From: a virus
Direction: 5' to 3' (one strand)
Length of the DNA: 22,853 nt
Virus record (IMG/VR): IMGVR_UViG_3300009180_000232
Span: 1-22,853 of that record
Part shown: piece after piece, positions 22,078 through 22,853 of the stretch
How the letters are laid out: the number at the start of each line of letters is the position of its first letter
Numbering within the stretch: the stretch's first letter is position 1
Translations under genes and position numbers: made by a program
Notes under the pieces: model-generated
Databases searched by the model: none
What the model was told of the DNA's origin: nothing
Seen by the model: the letters and a program-made list of their open reading frames with translations, nothing else

Positions 22078-22526
22078 ACTACTGGGCCAGGGATCAGCTG
22101 GTCCCCGTTGACATACCAAACTCGGGCGCGGGCATTCACAGCCGAGCGGTCATACAATTTCACGCCCTGGGGGCCCAGGTAACCCGGCGGCTCGCCCTGG
22201 TTACTCAGAGCCGACCATTCCAGGCTAGGGATCAAAGCGAGAATATGGGTTCGCTCGAAAATCGTGCCGGTCTGCGGTAGGCCAGCGGTGAGCATTGCGG
22301 CAACCGCACCTGTAGCCGCAATGTTGACGTGGTGGCCGCCGATTACGGTTGTTTCGTCGCGCCAAATGGCGCCGATCTCATCAATGTGGACGCCAGGAGC
22401 GGGGATCAGCACGTCAGCCTCAAGCGTGGCCAGCGGGGTTCCATCGGGGAATACCTGAGACGTAATGCCCTGCCGGAAGCAGCCTTGATCGGGGCACCAG
22501 CAGAGCACCTCGATGACGAACGGCAT
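22074..22526 (-). CDS. Neck-region or head-tail connection protein, 150 aa
   Basis: ATG 22526 shares a base with the stop of the gene upstream (TGATG); GTG 22529 would add one residue. The N-terminus has a cysteine cluster (LCWCPDQGC), then ALATLEADVLIPAPG-like and GGHHVNIAATGAVAAML stretches, and a final part RSAVNARARVWYVNGDQLIP. It is GC-rich like the right end of the window. I recognise no family; position between a virion gene and the tail terminator suggests head completion or neck function. Soluble, with no membrane span. Confidence 0.5.
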   Translation of the reverse strand: MPFVIEVLCWCPDQGCFRQGITSQVFPDGTPLATLEADVLIPAPGVHIDEIGAIWRDETTVIGGHHVNIAATGAVAAMLTAGLPQTGTIFERTHILALIPSLEWSALSNQGEPPGYLGPQGVKLYDRSAVNARARVWYVNGDQLIPGPVV

Positions 22527-22852
22527 CACATCAGCCCTCGGATGGTTGCTATCTGATCGGCTGAATAGGTGCCAGGTAGCACCATTATTCGATCAATGGT
22601 GTAGCCGGGGTTGAGAGTGAGGGTGCCGGCTGATAGGGTTGCGCAACCGGCTGGTTTTTCAACCAGCGTGACGTTCGTTGTCGGGAGGCCGGTCAGGCTG
22701 GCGGCATCAGCGAAGCGGGTGGCGGCTGCAGTTGTTGTCGGAATGTGTGAACTTGGGACGGTCCCCGTCTCCAGCTGTGCTCTATCCGCTGCTGCGCTAC
22801 CAGTTGCAGGCAGTGAGTATGGAGTTCTGTTTTCACTGCCAATTGCAAAATC
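22526..22852 (-). CDS. Virion-type protein, C-terminal 108 residues (start outside window)
   Basis: The frame enters from the right edge and stops with TGA 22528-22526 inside the next start. The visible part begins DFAIGSENRTPYSLPATG, continues with a Thr/Ala-rich stretch and LPTTNVTLVEKPAGC, and ends NPGYTIDRIMVLPGTYSADQ then IATIRGLM. A short beta region closing in a helix of this kind is seen at the end of lectin-like (LamG-type) or decoration domains, but this is too little for an assignment. It is probably a structural gene of the head or neck side, co-transcribed with the tail operon. Confidence 0.5.
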   Translation of the reverse strand, partial: DFAIGSENRTPYSLPATGSAAADRAQLETGTVPSSHIPTTTAAATRFADAASLTGLPTTNVTLVEKPAGCATLSAGTLTLNPGYTIDRIMVLPGTYSADQIATIRGLM

Positions 22853-22853
22853 A

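Overview
The window reads as about 23 kb of a tailed double-stranded DNA phage or prophage with a long, non-contractile (siphovirus-type) tail. On the minus strand, right to left, lies a tail operon in classical siphovirus order: an upstream virion gene cut by the window edge, a neck-like gene, a putative tail terminator, the tail tube protein, the G/GT assembly chaperones with a programmed -1 frameshift, a 2104-residue tape measure protein, tail-tip proteins with an NlpC/P60-like member, a J-like hub, and three distal tail proteins. The host is probably a cyanobacterium. That is an inference from ThyX and Dcd type, sparse Shine-Dalgarno sites and protein style; no marker proves it.

Layout. 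Positions 1-3108 (plus strand) hold the 3' end of a gene whose product ends like a single-stranded DNA-binding protein (EDLIPF tip after a perfect 33-bp tandem repeat), followed by eight small or medium hypothetical genes, several overlapping. Two of them share a cysteine motif. At 3077-3108 the plus and minus gene sets converge and overlap by 32 bp. Positions 3077-6478 (minus strand) hold a compact cassette: a 58-residue protein, a membrane-anchored coiled-coil protein (possible holin or spanin-like), a 48-residue protein, a two-domain endolysin (GH19 plus C39-like peptidase), a 56-residue protein, dCTP deaminase and flavin-dependent thymidylate synthase ThyX. The three small ORFs at 4351-4521, 5804-5950 and 6302-6478 are easily missed; two of them share single-base junctions with the endolysin.

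Positions 6479-6640 separate the tail operon from the lysis and nucleotide cassette. They hold a strong intrinsic terminator and, just upstream of it, a 51-nt tRNA-like element with a perfect T-loop consensus and an extended -10-like box. Together these could form a free-standing RNA of about 120 nt. Positions 6641-22853 are the tail operon, almost without gaps: most junctions are TAATG, TGATG or ATGA overlaps, so translation is probably coupled. A 14-bp hairpin follows the tail tube gene and probably limits expression downstream of it.

How it fits together: tube protein and tape measure set tail shape and length, G/GT chaperone the tape measure, and the GH104 domain in the tape measure plus the NlpC/P60-like tip protein could open the cell wall during DNA entry. 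The GH19-C39 endolysin opens it at exit. Dcd and ThyX would feed dUMP and dTMP to phage DNA synthesis.
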